The notes under the pieces are model-generated. The model was not told the origin of the DNA and ran no database searches. It worked only from the letters and a program-made list of their open reading frames with translations. A DNA stretch of 64,000 nt. It comes from Mesocentrotus franciscanus (Eukaryota; Echinodermata; Echinoidea; Camarodonta; Strongylocentrotidae). The stretch covers positions 8,787,973-8,851,972 of the forward strand of contig CP137679.1 in assembly GCA_037976565.1 (NCBI GenBank), read 5' to 3'. Positions 1-12,149 of the stretch are shown here, one piece after another. Every line of letters starts with the position of its first letter. The first letter of the stretch is position 1. The position numbers were made by a program, and so were the translations under genes.

Positions 1-660
1 TGAACTTTTACCTAAATTATTTTCAAGATTTTGTTCTATTAATAATCTTTCTTCGTCAATACATTCTAATTACAAGTATGTTTTACTCTTACTGAAATCT
101 ATGGAAAATTTCACCATTTTCTTAAATGAACAAAAGTTATCTTGAATGAACTAAAATCTAAATTAGCCAATTAAATCATCAGTCATTAAAATGACTATAT
201 GCCTGAGATAAAATCTTACTTGAAAATTCACTCATGCCTCCATTTATTTTCTTCAAAAGTCATAATGTGCCTTCATTCTATCCTACACAAGACTATTTTG
301 TGTCTCATATAAGTTCTTAACAATTTTCGTAGCATTTGTTGAGCATTATGCCTATAACTTGATTAACTCACTTCAAATCTAACTTGGTACAATTTACTTG
401 ACAGAAATTGTTTATATGCCCGTGATTGAAGTATTTGTGTGCTCACAATCAAATTTGGGGAATATTAAAGGAGAATGAAAACTGGGGAAAAATCAATTTT
501 AATGAAAAGAGAGGATAGAGATAAGCAATTTTAAAAAGTTCCATCAAAATCGGTTACAAAATGAGAAAGTTATGAAAGTTTGAAAAGTCTCAATTTACTT
601 TCTATGGCGATCCTCAAAGTGGCAATGTTGCTTCAAAGTGACAGGTTTAGTAGTACAATG
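1..660. other. AT-rich noncoding stretch, nothing recognised
   Basis: No coding pattern, tandem repeat or inverted repeat was recognised here on either strand. Confidence 0.5.
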
Positions 661-662
661 CT

Positions 663-862
663 CCATATGTTTTGTACACACAATTCATATTTTCCCCATT
701 ATCTCTGAAGGTGCAGCTTGTCTCCTTCTTAGCTCAAGATATATCATGGGAAAATGTATTTGACAACATACATGTATGTTGAGTTCACAAAAAGACAAGC
801 AGCATCTTTAGAGATAATGGAGAAAATATGAAATTTTGTGTACAAAACATGCCTATGGAATG
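663..862. mobile_element. Short MITE with about 55-bp terminal inverted repeats
   Basis: The left arm (about 668-724, containing TGTTTTGTACACA and CATTATCTCTGAAGGTGC) is the imperfect reverse complement of the right arm (about 794-855). The centre holds a short palindromic ACATACATGTATGT. There is no ORF. The length and arm structure fit a non-autonomous DNA transposon; the family and target duplication were not determined. Confidence 0.7.
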
Positions 863-869
863 GGCCGAT

Positions 870-3800
870 TTACAATTTCACAACAATATTGTGGTACTAA
901 TACATAAAGGCTTTTATGGTTCTTGCAGAAGAAATCGGTATTATCTTCTTTAGAGCGACCAAAATTGCAGAGAGTTGTAGACGCCGCCATTAGTGCTCAT
1001 GTAAAAGTTACAACTTTGAACCAATCACTGCGCATGCATGCAGTGTACGTACGTACGTACACAGCTAGCTAGCATATAGCTGCATGCTATGAGCAGCTTC
1101 GACTTGTCTCACGCGTATGCGTAATACTACTAGTATCTTTGCAGCTCAGTCATGAATATTTATGATGCGTATACCTCTGAACCAATCAGGAGGCAGGATT
1201 TTACGCTCATAGGTAAACCTGTTTGGGAAAAAAATCGCCCCGGGGTTCCGGCAGAATCTTCCGGGAATCCCGGTGCTCATCTGCATCAAGATCAAACTTT
1301 CTAATCAGGTTTTATTCCAGATTTGATCGTCATCATGAATCTTATTCACCAATCATCGATCGAATTTAAATCTAGCTTTAACGTTACACCTTAAAATAAT
1401 CTATGAAGCATGATTTTTTTAATAATCCAAGTGGATTAATTCTTGTTAAAATCGTTAGTAGATCTAGATGTGGACTCTGTTACTTGTCTTTAGTGATGGC
1501 TATATTACATGTACTCATCAGTGCCATCCGTTCGCTCAATTGCATCATCGATGCGTGTCAACTTTAGACCAAAATTATCTGTGACCATTGATAATCAAAC
1601 AACTCTAAACCCTATTTCATTTAGATGTAAACCTGGAACTTATTAATAAAAATATTCAAAATAAAACTAGGATTTGTTTATTTAATGTTTAGATTTTGTG
1701 TGGGTCCAGCATGCTTGTCAAGTTGTCATATAGTCTATTAGGTCTAGAGATTTTTTTTCCTCCAAATTGTGCAGTTCATGTTGATAAATCTATTTTTGTT
1801 GTTGTTTAACTATAAGAGAAGACCCCTACTCCACAATTATGTTTACTTATGTAGTCCACCTCTTCTCCTTGTTTTAATAAACTAATTCTACTTAGTACTA
1901 CTTTATACTGATAGGCCATATAAAGCACTGGTGACTTCCATTTAGTTTTACTTTGTACTGTGGTCCATTAAATAGGAATGTTGCTTTCCAAACCATATTA
2001 GAATTAAGGCCAACCATGACATCAAAAATAGCTTTTATGCTAGATCTATTTTATTTTGTTAAGGAGAAAGGGACGCCTTGATTGTCATATTGATTTTGTC
2101 TTCTTTTTGTTCCAACAGATTGAAACTGATGAAGAGCTGGAAGGAGTTAACTGATGAGTAGACATTACAACATTTCTTATATTTGCAAGATGAAGCAGAA
2201 AGTCCCATGCAGGTATTACATTTTCAGGATATTTAGCACACAAATATTAAACGACCACCTATTAATTCACTAAAAAGGAAATGGAACTAAGTTTATGTTG
2301 CAAGCGTATATAGTGGAAGGTATATTTTATTCTAGTTCTGAACTTAGCACACAAATATTGATGTCTTTCCTTTCTTTGTTTACAAAGGAAATTTGTCCTT
2401 ATTTACAGGAGGTCCTGTGTGTAGAAGAACCATATCTAATGCACATTCAAAGCACTACATGATCATACATGTAGGGTATACACAGGACCCCTCATTACAC
2501 TTAGGTACCCACAATAAACTATTGTGGAACACATATCATGCAGAAAGTTATAGATCTGACAAAGATATTTTTCATTTTCCGTTGACTTGTAAAAGAATAC
2601 TTGACTGAATATCACAATTGTGATTTAGATTAAAAATAAAATGTCAATATAGATAAAATATAAGTCTACAATACGTATGTTTTAGTAGCATTATTTTCCA
2701 GTACATTATCTGGTCCAACTTGTTTGGTCATTTTATGTCCCATACTTAACCGAGTATTATTCAATTATGAGCATGAGTTTGCATTACAAGTACATTGTAC
2801 ATGTATTACTTATTTCATACCTTGTCTGATCCAAGCTCCAGCAGGCCTATCGTCTTAATGGGATCATCAGAAATAATCTAAGATGTGGTCAGTAACTAGT
2901 CTTGAAGGAAAAATAGTTTAGGTTTGCCTACTAGAACCCCAAGTCCCCAAGAGCATTTCAGTCCTTCCTCATTTTGTCAGAGCAGGTATCACGGTGTATG
3001 TTATTAGTCATTGTTGAATTTCTTATACACTGTATCTTATTTCATTTTTCCATTCAACAGACTTGGGTTATCATTACAGCCCTTTCTTCTGAAAACTAGG
3101 CTACAACTTTATTGATGAATGCAGATGACATGTACATGGGACTACGTCTTAAAGATGCCCCCCTCATATAATGAAAGAGGACAGTAGAGATGGGTTTAAA
3201 CTTAAATATTTACATGATATTTATTTATTATTTGTATTATATGTTTGTAGAATACCACATTCAATAAAGCTAATGAATTTATCATCTTGTCAACTTTCAA
3301 AAAATTAAAGATAACTAATCATCAATGAATAAACATTTTAACAATGTCAACTACCATCTTATAGGATGAAACTGAGGACTGGGCAGAAAGATTTTCCTTG
3401 AAATTTGAGTGATAAAGATCTATCATTCTATATCAAAGATTGAATTAATCAATGATATTTTAATTATAATTATACATGTTGAAATTCATTTACCTCTATG
3501 GACTTCTGTATTAGAAGATTTGTAGATTATTACATTATTGCTGCTTCAAGTATTGTATGTAAGAAGGTTTCAAATTCAACCCTCTAAATGCATTAAATAT
3601 AGAAAGACATAGAAATACTGCCATTTCATCACTTCATCATTGCCTTTCGTATCCAAACTGCTAATTTTAATAGAATCATCCTTGCTATACTCTTCCTGGT
3701 GCTGTTTCTACATGGACCATGTAACGGGTTGCAAAAGTGTAAACAATTATGTTTATATTAGAAGGATTTAGAAAGTGAAAACGTTTTGAATTATAGGATT

Positions 3801-5100
3801 ACTGTTGCTAGAAGTAATGGCAGTGTTGATTGTTTCTTGTGGTTTCTACATTAAAAATGTTCAAAGCTCCTGCAAAGGCTGCAAAAAGGATAAGTGAAGA
3901 GAATCCAAGTGAAATGTGGACAGTAATGGAGTGCATATGAAGGTTGATCGTAGTTGATAACGAGTGAATGCAAATGAGTGGTAATAACAAGTACGACTGA
4001 AAGTGAGACAGAAAGGAATTGCAACAGGTTGTTCAGTCAAGAGAACAAACCTTGGAGAAGATAATTTTCGAAAGACAGAGAAAGAGAGAGAAAGGGAATC
4101 ATTAAGGTACGATGAGAGTGGATGGGAAAATCCATCCACCGTGCCACATAATTTGTTTGTCTAAAATAAGGAAACTGAATACATCAGCATATTTTAAATG
4201 TATAATCATAGGCAGAGAATGTGGTGTTATATGGCTTATAGCATGTTTGATTTAATGAAACAAAAACAGACCCATGTTTGATAGACTAAAAGGTAATACG
4301 ATCTAAAAATTAAGAAATATCAGTATTTCTTATTCAATGAAGTTAAGGTCCACTCCCCGATATCGCGATGCATCCTGGGTATGAAGGGTGGAGCTTAGCA
4401 AGCTTGAGATCTGTGAAAAATGGATGGTAATTATCATTCAGCGTGATGAATAAATTACCATAATTACGTACATTAGGCGATTTGACCTCTCTAATAACGC
4501 TGATACGCGTATTGTCTTTTACCATGTAGTGAACATCATTCCAGTACACTTTTCGCGGGAGCATCCTACAGAATTCATAAGGGCTCATGAATTATGTATA
4601 GGGGCTTAGTTTGGCTTCTAATGGATCCGTACAAAATGGCGGAGCTTAGGGGGCCTGATTTTAGGCCATCGGTATATACATTTCTTCAGTAGAGTGCCAG
4701 CCTGCGACCAAGATGTATGTAATCTCTTGAGCATGTGATGAAGCGCCTCCATAGTCTTTCATAGCAGCACGGATGATCGTTGCAATCAGCAGCAGCGCAG
4801 CAGAAGTGGAGCGCGAACGCCCACATCAGGGCGAAAGCGCGCCATATGCCATCCGTAGAAATGGTAGCGGCGTGGCGGATGCGGTTTGAAGGTTGTCGAG
4901 CAGGAGGTGATCGCGTTTTGAACGAAGTAGTATGTTATAATAATTGTCTCGGGACAAGGCATAAATAGGAGTCGATTTCAATGCCCCTGTAATATGCGCT
5001 TTAGGAGTTACTGCAACGTGGAGCTATACAACAGAATTGTCTTCTAGGTAGATGGGGGTATTAGGGAATTCACAATCGAACTTTCCCCATTATCAATGCC
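870..5100. other. Long stretch without a supportable gene
   Basis: A GC-richer island at about 1010-1290 contains CCAAT motifs (1020 and 1182 regions), an NRF1-like TGCGCATGCA near 1030, and short GTAC and GCTA repeats, which could be a promoter. A possible splice acceptor (TTCCAACAG near 2119) precedes a short frame starting IETDEELEGVN, which stops at once. The short ORFs at 2393, 3861 and 4343 resemble nothing recognised. A transcribed but noncoding or UTR-like region is possible; no gene is claimed. Confidence 0.3.
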
Positions 5101-5109
5101 TGGCACAAT

Positions 5110-5650
5110 ATAGTTAAGAGTGTTTCAATCTTGTATAGGTTTTATTGTAGAAAAAGTAATCAAGGCAAACGCAAATCGTCGTCTCGCCTGCGTCTCGCGA
5201 TGAGAGTGAGAACGCAATACGCATATGAAAATTATGCAATTTCAGGCTTTGTAGTGATCCTACCTCAAAGCTATAGAAAAATAATTGCTTGTACAGTGCT
5301 TTCCCCTGAAAATTCGTTAACCATTTGAACTTGGGCCATGATAAAAATTGATCCATTTTTTAACTTGACCTGCGCTTTCAAGAGATGAACCTATTGTAAG
5401 AATTTGTTAATCTTACCTCAAAGCTATAGAACGTTGTTGCGTTTACGTGCTTTTCACTGAAAGTTAATTTATCTTATGACCTTTGACAGTTTGACTTTAG
5501 TCAGATTTAACCGATTTTCGAACTTGACCAAGACATATATATCTGGTATAAATTTGCTGATCCTACCTCAAAGCTATAGACAGTTATTGCGTGTACAGTA
5601 CTTTTTACTGAACGTTCATCGACCTTTTGACCCTTGACCGTGGTCATATG
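5110..5650. repeat. Tandem-like block of the dispersed repeat R, unit about 160 bp
   Basis: The phrase CTACCTCAAAGCTATAGA recurs at about 5260, 5416 and 5564. Each is followed by a GTACAGT...TTTTCACTGAA block and a TGACCTTTGAC/TGACCGTGGTCA block. The same phrases occur at 23330-23550 and inverted at 30960-31500, so this belongs to a dispersed family, not a local satellite. No coding capacity is seen. Confidence 0.75.
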
Positions 5651-5759
5651 AATTTGTTTACCCCGGTTTTGTTCACTCAAGATTACGTGTTAATTCTTGC
5701 GCGTTCACTTGGAGGCAGTGCACTGGGATCGTTAAATCGGATTAACCCAAATCCTGTGT

Positions 5760-6142
5760 AGTTGTGCATTCGACCAAAAAAGGAATAGCATTCATGTTCT
5801 AGTCGCAGAAAAGGGTAGAACCCAACGCGTTATGTTACCACAGAAGCCGGAACGTACATTTGTAACTTACATACTTATATAATTAATACACATACACATG
5901 GAAAAACAGAAACATTTGCATCAATGAGAAGTTGGATTCTGAAAAGTTAAATTTACAATTTCCTTTAAAAGAACCCAATTACGTTAAAACTTTTCAAGAA
6001 TTTACCATTAGGAAAATATATAGCCCATACCCACTGCAATAAACAAAGAAATCCATGCGTACCCTCCTTTGACAAAAATCGTACGGCCCAATAGTCACGT
6101 ATAGCGTCATGGAAGTGGTCAATGGCCCTCGCATCCTAAATG
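5760..6142. repeat. Dispersed repeat R, copy A (left part), target of the LTR element
   Basis: 5760-5955 is the reverse complement of 35139-35325. 5945-6000 matches the complement of 32812-32865, and 6045-6142 matches the complement of 32127-32151 plus 32441-32525. The copy resumes after the LTR retrotransposon at 14988-15050, so the element at 6143-14987 is inserted inside it. Class of R unknown; no ORF. Confidence 0.8.
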
Positions 6143-6348
6143 TGTTACGAGTGATGTCCTCCACCCGTTGTCCCCAGGTCCTTACGTCACTCAACAGACG
6201 ACAACATTACACAAAGTGGTTTGATTTCAGGAACCGATCTTATTCAATCGTCATTTCGAGCTCTGTTCTTCAACTCCAAAACTAAACTAACTCGTCCTCA
6301 GGACAAGTACATACATTATATCTCGCTACATTCGATACACCCATCACA
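6143..6348 (-). repeat. 3' LTR of the Gmr1-like element
   Basis: 206 bp, TG...CA termini, preceded on the plus strand by the target duplicate AATG. Adjacent internal bases 6349-6357 read GAGGGGGAG on the minus strand, a good polypurine tract directly abutting this LTR. This identifies it as the 3' LTR and fixes the orientation of the element. Confidence 0.93.
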
Positions 6349-6399
6349 CTCCCCCTCATAAATTAGCACTTATACAAGTAGGAGTAGTGCTATAAAAAC

Positions 6400-7560
6400 A
6401 TTTCTTTGCAATGTTGTTTCAGCAACTGTTGTAATAATACAAAAACCTGAAAGTATTTATAAGTATGAGGTTTTTGTAGATTTAGAAATCTGATAAACAA
6501 GTCAGCTTGTAAAACTATACAGTACCAGCATGCAAATGGTATCACAGCATTGTCTAGTTGTTTTTTTTCATACAATACTGTATTGTATGAAAAGAAACAT
6601 TGAGTATTGAACAGCTATAAGTAAAAACATTAACCATTCTTCTAGCATCCTGCTCTATCATTTTTATCACTGACTTTTGCTTATATATGAAGTCATTTGT
6701 ACTTAACATAACACAAATACAATTCAAGTCGCAGAGAAGTTCACCTTAAATGACCTATCAATATTAATATGTCTTTATGCTTCTTCGCAATTTTGAATCT
6801 AAACATATTTCTTTGCATAAAACTAATAAGCAAACTTAAGCAACATTAAACCTGTCTGAAAGATAATATAATATAGCCTTCACGTCAGTTGTAGAAACAT
6901 GTTACTATTAATCTAAAATTCTTTTTGCGTTGTAGTGCAAAACCATTTCATCTGTGTTGGTTGAGTATTGAATATTTTCAAGAATATTTTTGATTACTTT
7001 ATATCCATAACCAAAGATATTATAAAACACAAAATCCTTTTTTGTTCCAAAATTCCTACTTTCAATATTTATCCTGCTTTGGATAAAACATACAATTGAA
7101 TTTACTGTTTTTGTTTTGATTTTGACATATAAATATTTATATACATGCACAGCCAAAATGATAACTCACTAGTCTTTCTAGTTAGTTGTGTTTGTACCAA
7201 AAGGGTTTAAACACAATAATATTATCATGCATGTTCAAGTTTGTCAACGAAACGCATATCACATACAGAAATACATTGTTATACAGACATCTGAAAGCAA
7301 CTATAAGAAAAAATACATTTTTCTCGAGTCCAATAAACAGTTTCAATGAGTCCAATCAGTCTATGTTCACTATGCCTTGTGATTATCAAAGAAACCATCG
7401 AAGTTAAAAGTTCTGGTTTCCTTTTTCCACATGGAATTCCAGTGAAATCACCAATGTTCAACTGTTCAAGAATGATGCTTCACTGTTAGTGTTCAACTGT
7501 TCAAGAAATATGGTTCACACAAGGATTTTTCACTTTTCCATGTGAATATATATCAATTTG
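6400..7560. other. 3' untranslated part of the LTR element
   Basis: AT-rich, no coding pattern, lying between the end of the RNase H frame and the polypurine tract. A near-duplicate phrase TGTTCAACTGTTCAAGAA occurs at about 7456 and 7490. No envelope-like ORF with a signal peptide or transmembrane helices was seen, so this looks like an ordinary retrotransposon without env. Confidence 0.5.
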
Positions 7561-7581
7561 TTGCTCACTTTTGTCCAAAGT

Positions 7582-9087
7582 TCATACACGAGATAAAGCG
7601 TCCGCAATAACATTGTCCTTTCCTGGCACATGTTGAATGTCCAAGTTGTATTCTTGGAGCAGCAAACTCCATCGCGTCAGTCTTTGGTTTTTGTTTTTCA
7701 TTCTGTTGAGGAATGTCAGGGGGTTATGATCAGTTAATACCCTGACTGGATGTTGAGATCCACTGACATACACGTCCAAATGTTCAAGTGCAAGTATCAA
7801 AGCCAATGTTTCTTTTTCCACAGTAGAATAGTTCTTTTGACTTGCACTGAATTTCTTTGAGAAGAATGATATGGGTCTGTCGATACCTTCAGCGTCTGCT
7901 TGAGTAAGAACTGCCCCAGCACCCACATCACTCGCGTCCACCATCAGGCTGAACGGCTGGTTGAAATCCGGAGCCATCAGTACCGGATTAGTAGATAAGA
8001 GGGCTTTCGCCTGGTTGAAAGCACTCTGGCAGTCGTCGGACCAGACGAACTTCACTTCTTTGCGTAGTAGATTGGTAAGAGGAGCCACGACATCAGAGAA
8101 GTTATGGCAGAATCGTCTGTAGTAGCCTGCCATGCCCAGAAACCGCATCAGTTCCTTCCGGTTGGTTGGAGTCGGGAAAGCCAGTATCGATTCCACCTTC
8201 GCCGAGATTGGTCGAACTTGACCAGAACCAACAACATGACCAAGGAAAAGAACACTTGCACCTCCAAACTCACTCTTTGCCAAATTGACTGTCATTTTGG
8301 CGGCCGACAACCTTTCGAACAACTCTCTGATTCTCTGTACATGCTCATCCCACTCCTCACTATACACAATTATGTCGTCTATGTATGCTTCACAACCTTC
8401 CATATTCGCTACAAGGCTATTCACAAGTCTTTGGAATGTCGCAGGCGCATTTTTCATACCAAAAGGCATCACTGTATATTGGAAAAGGCCTTGCGGAGTA
8501 GAAAACGCCGAGATCTCTTGTGCTCTTTTTGTCAAAGGAATTTGCCAGTATCCCTTTAAGAGATCAAATTTGCTCACATACTTTGCTTTGCCTATACGGT
8601 CTATGCAATCGTCTATGCGCGGAATCGGAAATGAATCAGTCTTCGTGCACGCGTTTACTTTTCTGTAATCCGTACAGAAACGATTCGATTTGTCCGGCTT
8701 AGGAACGAGGATGCATGGAGAAGACCATGCACTGCTACTTGGCTCGATAATGCCGTTTTGTAGCATGTAGTCAATTTCCTTTTCAAGATTTTTCAGTTTT
8801 GTCGGGTTTGCACGATATGGTGCCTGTTTGATTGGGGTCGTATCTCCCACATCAACATCATGCTCAACAGCATCAGTTCGGGAGGGAACATCAGCAAATA
8901 ATTGTGGATATTCACTCAACAGCTCTTTCACATCGCTCCTCTCCTTCACAGACAAATGGGTTAGTTTATTATCTATGTGTGCTAGAACCTCTGAATTTTT
9001 CAATTTCACACATGGGTTCTCTCTTTCAATCTTGCACACTTCCTTCTGAACTTCACACTTTGAGTCACATTCAACAGCACTCAACAC
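7582..9087 (-). CDS. pol (RT-RNase H): Ty3/gypsy reverse transcriptase and RNase H, open frame
   Basis: A 501-codon open frame. Residues about 60-110 hold the start of the RT palm (PSSSAWSSPCILVPKPD). The catalytic YIDD motif lies near residue 235 in EAYIDDIIVYS, preceded by the gypsy-type FGMKNAPATFQR. FLGHVV and FLGMAGYYRRF mark the thumb/connection. RNase H follows with DASDVGAGAVL, the Glu in VEKETLAL, LTDHNPL and HVPGKDNVIADALSR, so all expected catalytic acids are visible. In the family this enzyme copies the element's RNA into DNA in cytoplasmic particles. The frame begins without a good ATG just after the integrase frame, so in a working copy it would be cut from a Pol polyprotein. 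An 8-bp tandem duplication (CTCGTCAT, 9103-9110 and 9111-9118) lies at the junction with integrase. Confidence 0.95.
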   Translation of the reverse strand: MLSAVECDSKCEVQKEVCKIERENPCVKLKNSEVLAHIDNKLTHLSVKERSDVKELLSEYPQLFADVPSRTDAVEHDVDVGDTTPIKQAPYRANPTKLKNLEKEIDYMLQNGIIEPSSSAWSSPCILVPKPDKSNRFCTDYRKVNACTKTDSFPIPRIDDCIDRIGKAKYVSKFDLLKGYWQIPLTKRAQEISAFSTPQGLFQYTVMPFGMKNAPATFQRLVNSLVANMEGCEAYIDDIIVYSEEWDEHVQRIRELFERLSAAKMTVNLAKSEFGGASVLFLGHVVGSGQVRPISAKVESILAFPTPTNRKELMRFLGMAGYYRRFCHNFSDVVAPLTNLLRKEVKFVWSDDCQSAFNQAKALLSTNPVLMAPDFNQPFSLMVDASDVGAGAVLTQADAEGIDRPISFFSKKFSASQKNYSTVEKETLALILALEHLDVYVSGSQHPVRVLTDHNPLTFLNRMKNKNQRLTRWSLLLQEYNLDIQHVPGKDNVIADALSRV

Positions 9088-9106
9088 CGGTTGTGCTTTA
9101 CTCTCG

Positions 9107-9730
9107 TCATCTCGTCATATATGGCTTAAGCATATTCACATGACACACACGTCTCTTCTTCTGCCTATCTGGAGTATTGACAACATAGTCGACATCACCA
9201 ACTTTCTCAGCAATAGTGTATGGCCCAGAAAATCTAGCCTGCAGAGAATGACCAACTATCGGCAGTAAGACCAAGACTTCATCTCCTACCTCGAAATTTC
9301 TTTCTTTGGATTTCCTGTCATACCATGACTTCATCCTCTCCTGAGAATCAGACAAGTTCTGTCTGGCAACCTCCCACGCCTTATGCATTCTCTCACGGAA
9401 AGTACTCACATACTCCAACACATTTGCTTGTGCATCATCACACAACAGTCTCTCTTTCAGCAACTTCAATGGTCCACGTACTGAGTGACCGTACACCAAC
9501 TCAAAAGAACTGAACCCAAGTGACTCTTGTACAGCATCTCGCACAGCAAACAACAACAAGGGAACTCCCTCATCCCATTGTTTCTCTGATTCCATACAAT
9601 ACGTTTTCAACATATTCTTCAAAGTCTGGTGGAATCTCTCCAGTGCTCCCTGGGATTCTGGGTGGTATGCACTCGAAACGACATGCTTTATGCCCAGTTC
9701 CTTCAACACCTGATTGAACACCTTAGACAT
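9107..9730 (-). pseudogene. pol (IN): Integrase, catalytic-core second half and C-terminal GPY/F-like module
   Basis: The second catalytic Asp (QCDQGSNF) lies just upstream, at about 9731-9745, in the same frame. This segment carries YHPESQGALERFHQTLK with the catalytic Glu, then a C-terminal module with ARFSGPYTIAEKVGDVDYVV, a gypsy GPY/F-type region. It ends at a stop at 9107. The frame differs from that of the N-terminal half by one base near 9785, so the integrase is not continuous in this copy. In the family it inserts the cDNA into host DNA. It lies before reverse transcriptase, which is the defining feature of this element. Confidence 0.88.
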
Positions 9731-9780
9731 AAAATTCGACCCTTGATCACATTGTACAGTTTTTGGTAGCCCGACAGTAG

Positions 9781-10464
9781 TTAAAATTTCACTAACGCCT
9801 TTGTCACATTATTCGCTGTAATGCGCCTCAGTGGTATCGCTTCTGTATATCTTGTCGCAGCGCACATTATTGTCAATAAGTATTCATTACCTGCCTTTGT
9901 CTTTGGCAGAGGACCTACACAATCCACTATGATCCTAGAAAATGGCTCATCGAACGCCGGTATTGGCTTCAATGGTGCTGCCGGTATTTTCTGATTCGGT
10001 TTGCCTACAACTTGACATGCATGGCAACTTCTGCAAAAATTTGCAACATCCTTTTGCATACCTGGCCAAAAGAAATGAGAAAGAATTTTCTCCTGGGTTT
10101 TGTGAACTCCTAAGTGACCTGCAAGTGGAGCTTCATGAGCAAGGCTAATTATGTCCTGCCTGTATGTAGAAGGGACTACGATTTGGTGGACTTCTTTCCA
10201 CACGTCACCTGCAGGGACATCTGCTGGCCTCCACTTTCTCATTAGCACACCTGCTTTCATGTAAAAACAAACAGGCACAGTCAATGCCTCCTCCTCAGAA
10301 ACAGCTCTCTCATCAAAGAAATCAACTGAGGATCTGCATGTCTGTTGCTCCTCTAGCAACTTTCTCTTGTTCAAAGATAGTGGTTCAGATTTTTCACTAT
10401 TTTCTACACTATGAACTTCTTTTGCACTCTCATCCACGTTTGAATCAGACTCATCCTCAACCAA
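9781..10464 (-). pseudogene. pol (IN): Integrase, zinc-binding domain and start of catalytic core
   Basis: After an acidic linker, residues about 107-150 give an HHCC zinc domain (HEAPLAGHLGVHKT ... CRSCHACQ). Then comes the first catalytic Asp in IIVDCVGPLPKT near residue 188. The frame stops after ALVKF at 9781, and the core continues in another frame from about 9785 down. A one-base lesion is the simplest explanation. The N-terminal linker also overlaps the protease frame at 10457-10464 in a different frame, where a run of T/C bases could have slipped. Confidence 0.88.
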
Positions 10465-11019
10465 ACGACAAAAGAAAGAAAAAATCTCCTAAGTCAACAT
10501 CTATCTCATTAGACTTCCTCTCTGACTCATCTTTCGTTGCCATTGAACGAGTTACAGCACATGCTGGGAACACAACTGGAAATTCTGCAACCAACTCATC
10601 TGTCTCAGAACTCTCACAAGGACTTGAACTCACTACTGGACATGAAACAACTCTTTCACCAGCGAGATTATTGCCTAAGATAATGGATACCTCATCCACA
10701 GGAAGTGATGGTCTAACTGCCATCTTCACCAAACCAGAAACAAGGTCTGACTTCAAGTCTACCACATGAAGGGCGCTTCCACAAAGCCGTCTCCAATGCC
10801 TTTGAGCAAAACACTAGCACCAACAGAAGAACTATCACTAAAGGGCAACGCACTTTCCAAAATCAAGGACTGAGAAGCCCCAGTATCTCGCAATACTTTC
10901 ACTTTTCTTGCTACATCACTCTCCGGTACAGACACATATCCAACGGAGGCAAACGGTTCATACTCTTTCTGAATTTTTTCGACGTTTGCAGGTTCAATTC
11001 GATTTTGCGAATTTGACAT
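10457..11019 (-). pseudogene. pol (PR): Retropepsin-type protease region, frameshifted
   Basis: 10759-11019 contains the aspartic protease active site in VLRDTGASQSLI. Downstream, the 10457-10765 frame carries ILGNNLAGE, typical of the C-terminal part of this protease type. The two halves are in different frames, which change near 10765, so the protease is broken. In intact relatives this enzyme matures Gag and Pol. The upstream frame is continuous with the sequence after the gag zinc knuckle. Confidence 0.85.
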
Positions 11020-11088
11020 AGTTTGTACAAATGCACTAGGATGTGCACCAACTTCCTTTTTCTTTGCTTGAAGCGAAGGACACTTTGA

Positions 11089-12149
11089 CTATAGGTGCCC
11101 ATACTGTTTGCACGCATAGCACATTCTTTCCTCTGTTGCCTGTCCTTGCTGGGACTGCGGTTTTATTTCATCTTTTACCTGTGATGAACTAGTTTTCTGG
11201 CTTTTGCTCCAGTTTCCTTTTTTCTTAGGTTCTATGTTAGCTTTGTTTGAGATTTTGTGCGTGAGCACGTAATCATCCGCAATTCTTGCTGCTTCATCCA
11301 GCGAATAGACACGCTGCTCCTCTAGATGTATACGAACATCCATTCGCACGCTGCGCTTGAATTCCTCAAGTAGAATAATTTCACGCAATTTATCATAATC
11401 ATGATCTACATGGAGAGATGAGCTCCATCTGTCAAACAATTGCTCTTTTTGTTTTGAAAACTCCATATGAGTTTGCGATTCATCCTTTCGCGCTTTGCGA
11501 AATCGCTGTCTGTACGCTTCGGGTACAAGTTCATAAGCTTTCAGCATGCTCGATTTTACTTTATCGTAATCGGACACGTCGACCATCGACATCGCTAAAT
11601 AAGCATCCCTAGCCTTACCGCTAAGCTTACTCTGAATCAGGTGAGCCCACATTTCCCTAGGCCACCCCATGCTTTGAGCTAATTTCTCAAAATGTGGAAA
11701 GTACTTTTCCACCCCTTCCTCCTCGAATGGAGGCACCATTCTGACATTTTTAGCAACGTCAAAATGCCTATCAGCATTTCTGCTCTTTTTTCCGTTTACG
11801 GCAACAAGTTTCTCTCTCTCTCCAACTCTACTCTCGCCCTCTCTAATTCCAGCTCCTTTATCCTCACTTCATCCGAAACTGAAGACCTAGCCTGAGAACT
11901 TACTTCCGGGGAACGAGACCTTGGAGGAGTCCCACTGATACTACCTGCTGCCTCTGAAGACAATACCTCTTCAGCAACCAGAAATTCGACAATCTTGTTC
12001 AAAATTGCAGACTTCAGCATGTAGCGTTTGATACCTACAACCTCATAATGAGTTGCTACATCTAACAATTCAACTTTAGTCAAAGAGCTTAACCGCTCCG
12101 CAGACGGATCCCTAACAAACTCTCCCAAAGAGGACTCGCTAGCCATCAT
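11089..12149 (-). pseudogene. gag: Gag with zinc knuckle, two lesions
   Basis: The first part (12149 to 11796) starts MMASESSLGEF and ends in a charged ELELERARVELERER stretch that looks coiled-coil. The frame then changes inside a GAGAGAGAGA run near 11811-11822. The second part continues to 11089 with a capsid-like region (YFPHFEKLAQSMGWP, LSGKARDAYLAMS) and a CCHC knuckle, CYACKQYGHL, interrupted by a TAG at 11089-11091 just before SKC. In the family Gag forms the particle and binds RNA. The TAG could be decay or a readthrough site between Gag and Pol. Readthrough is less likely because it falls inside the knuckle. Confidence 0.88.

Noticed and set aside
4343..4588. 81-codon minus-strand frame
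   Set aside because: No recognised domain, no splice context, and close to a repeat-like TTAAGGTCCACTCC phrase; could be chance.
6350..7560. Possible envelope gene of the LTR element
   Set aside because: AT-rich with only short frames; no signal peptide, transmembrane helix or cysteine pattern.
8104..9143. Several plus-strand frames opposite the RT region
   Set aside because: Shadows of the minus-strand RT/RNase H frame.
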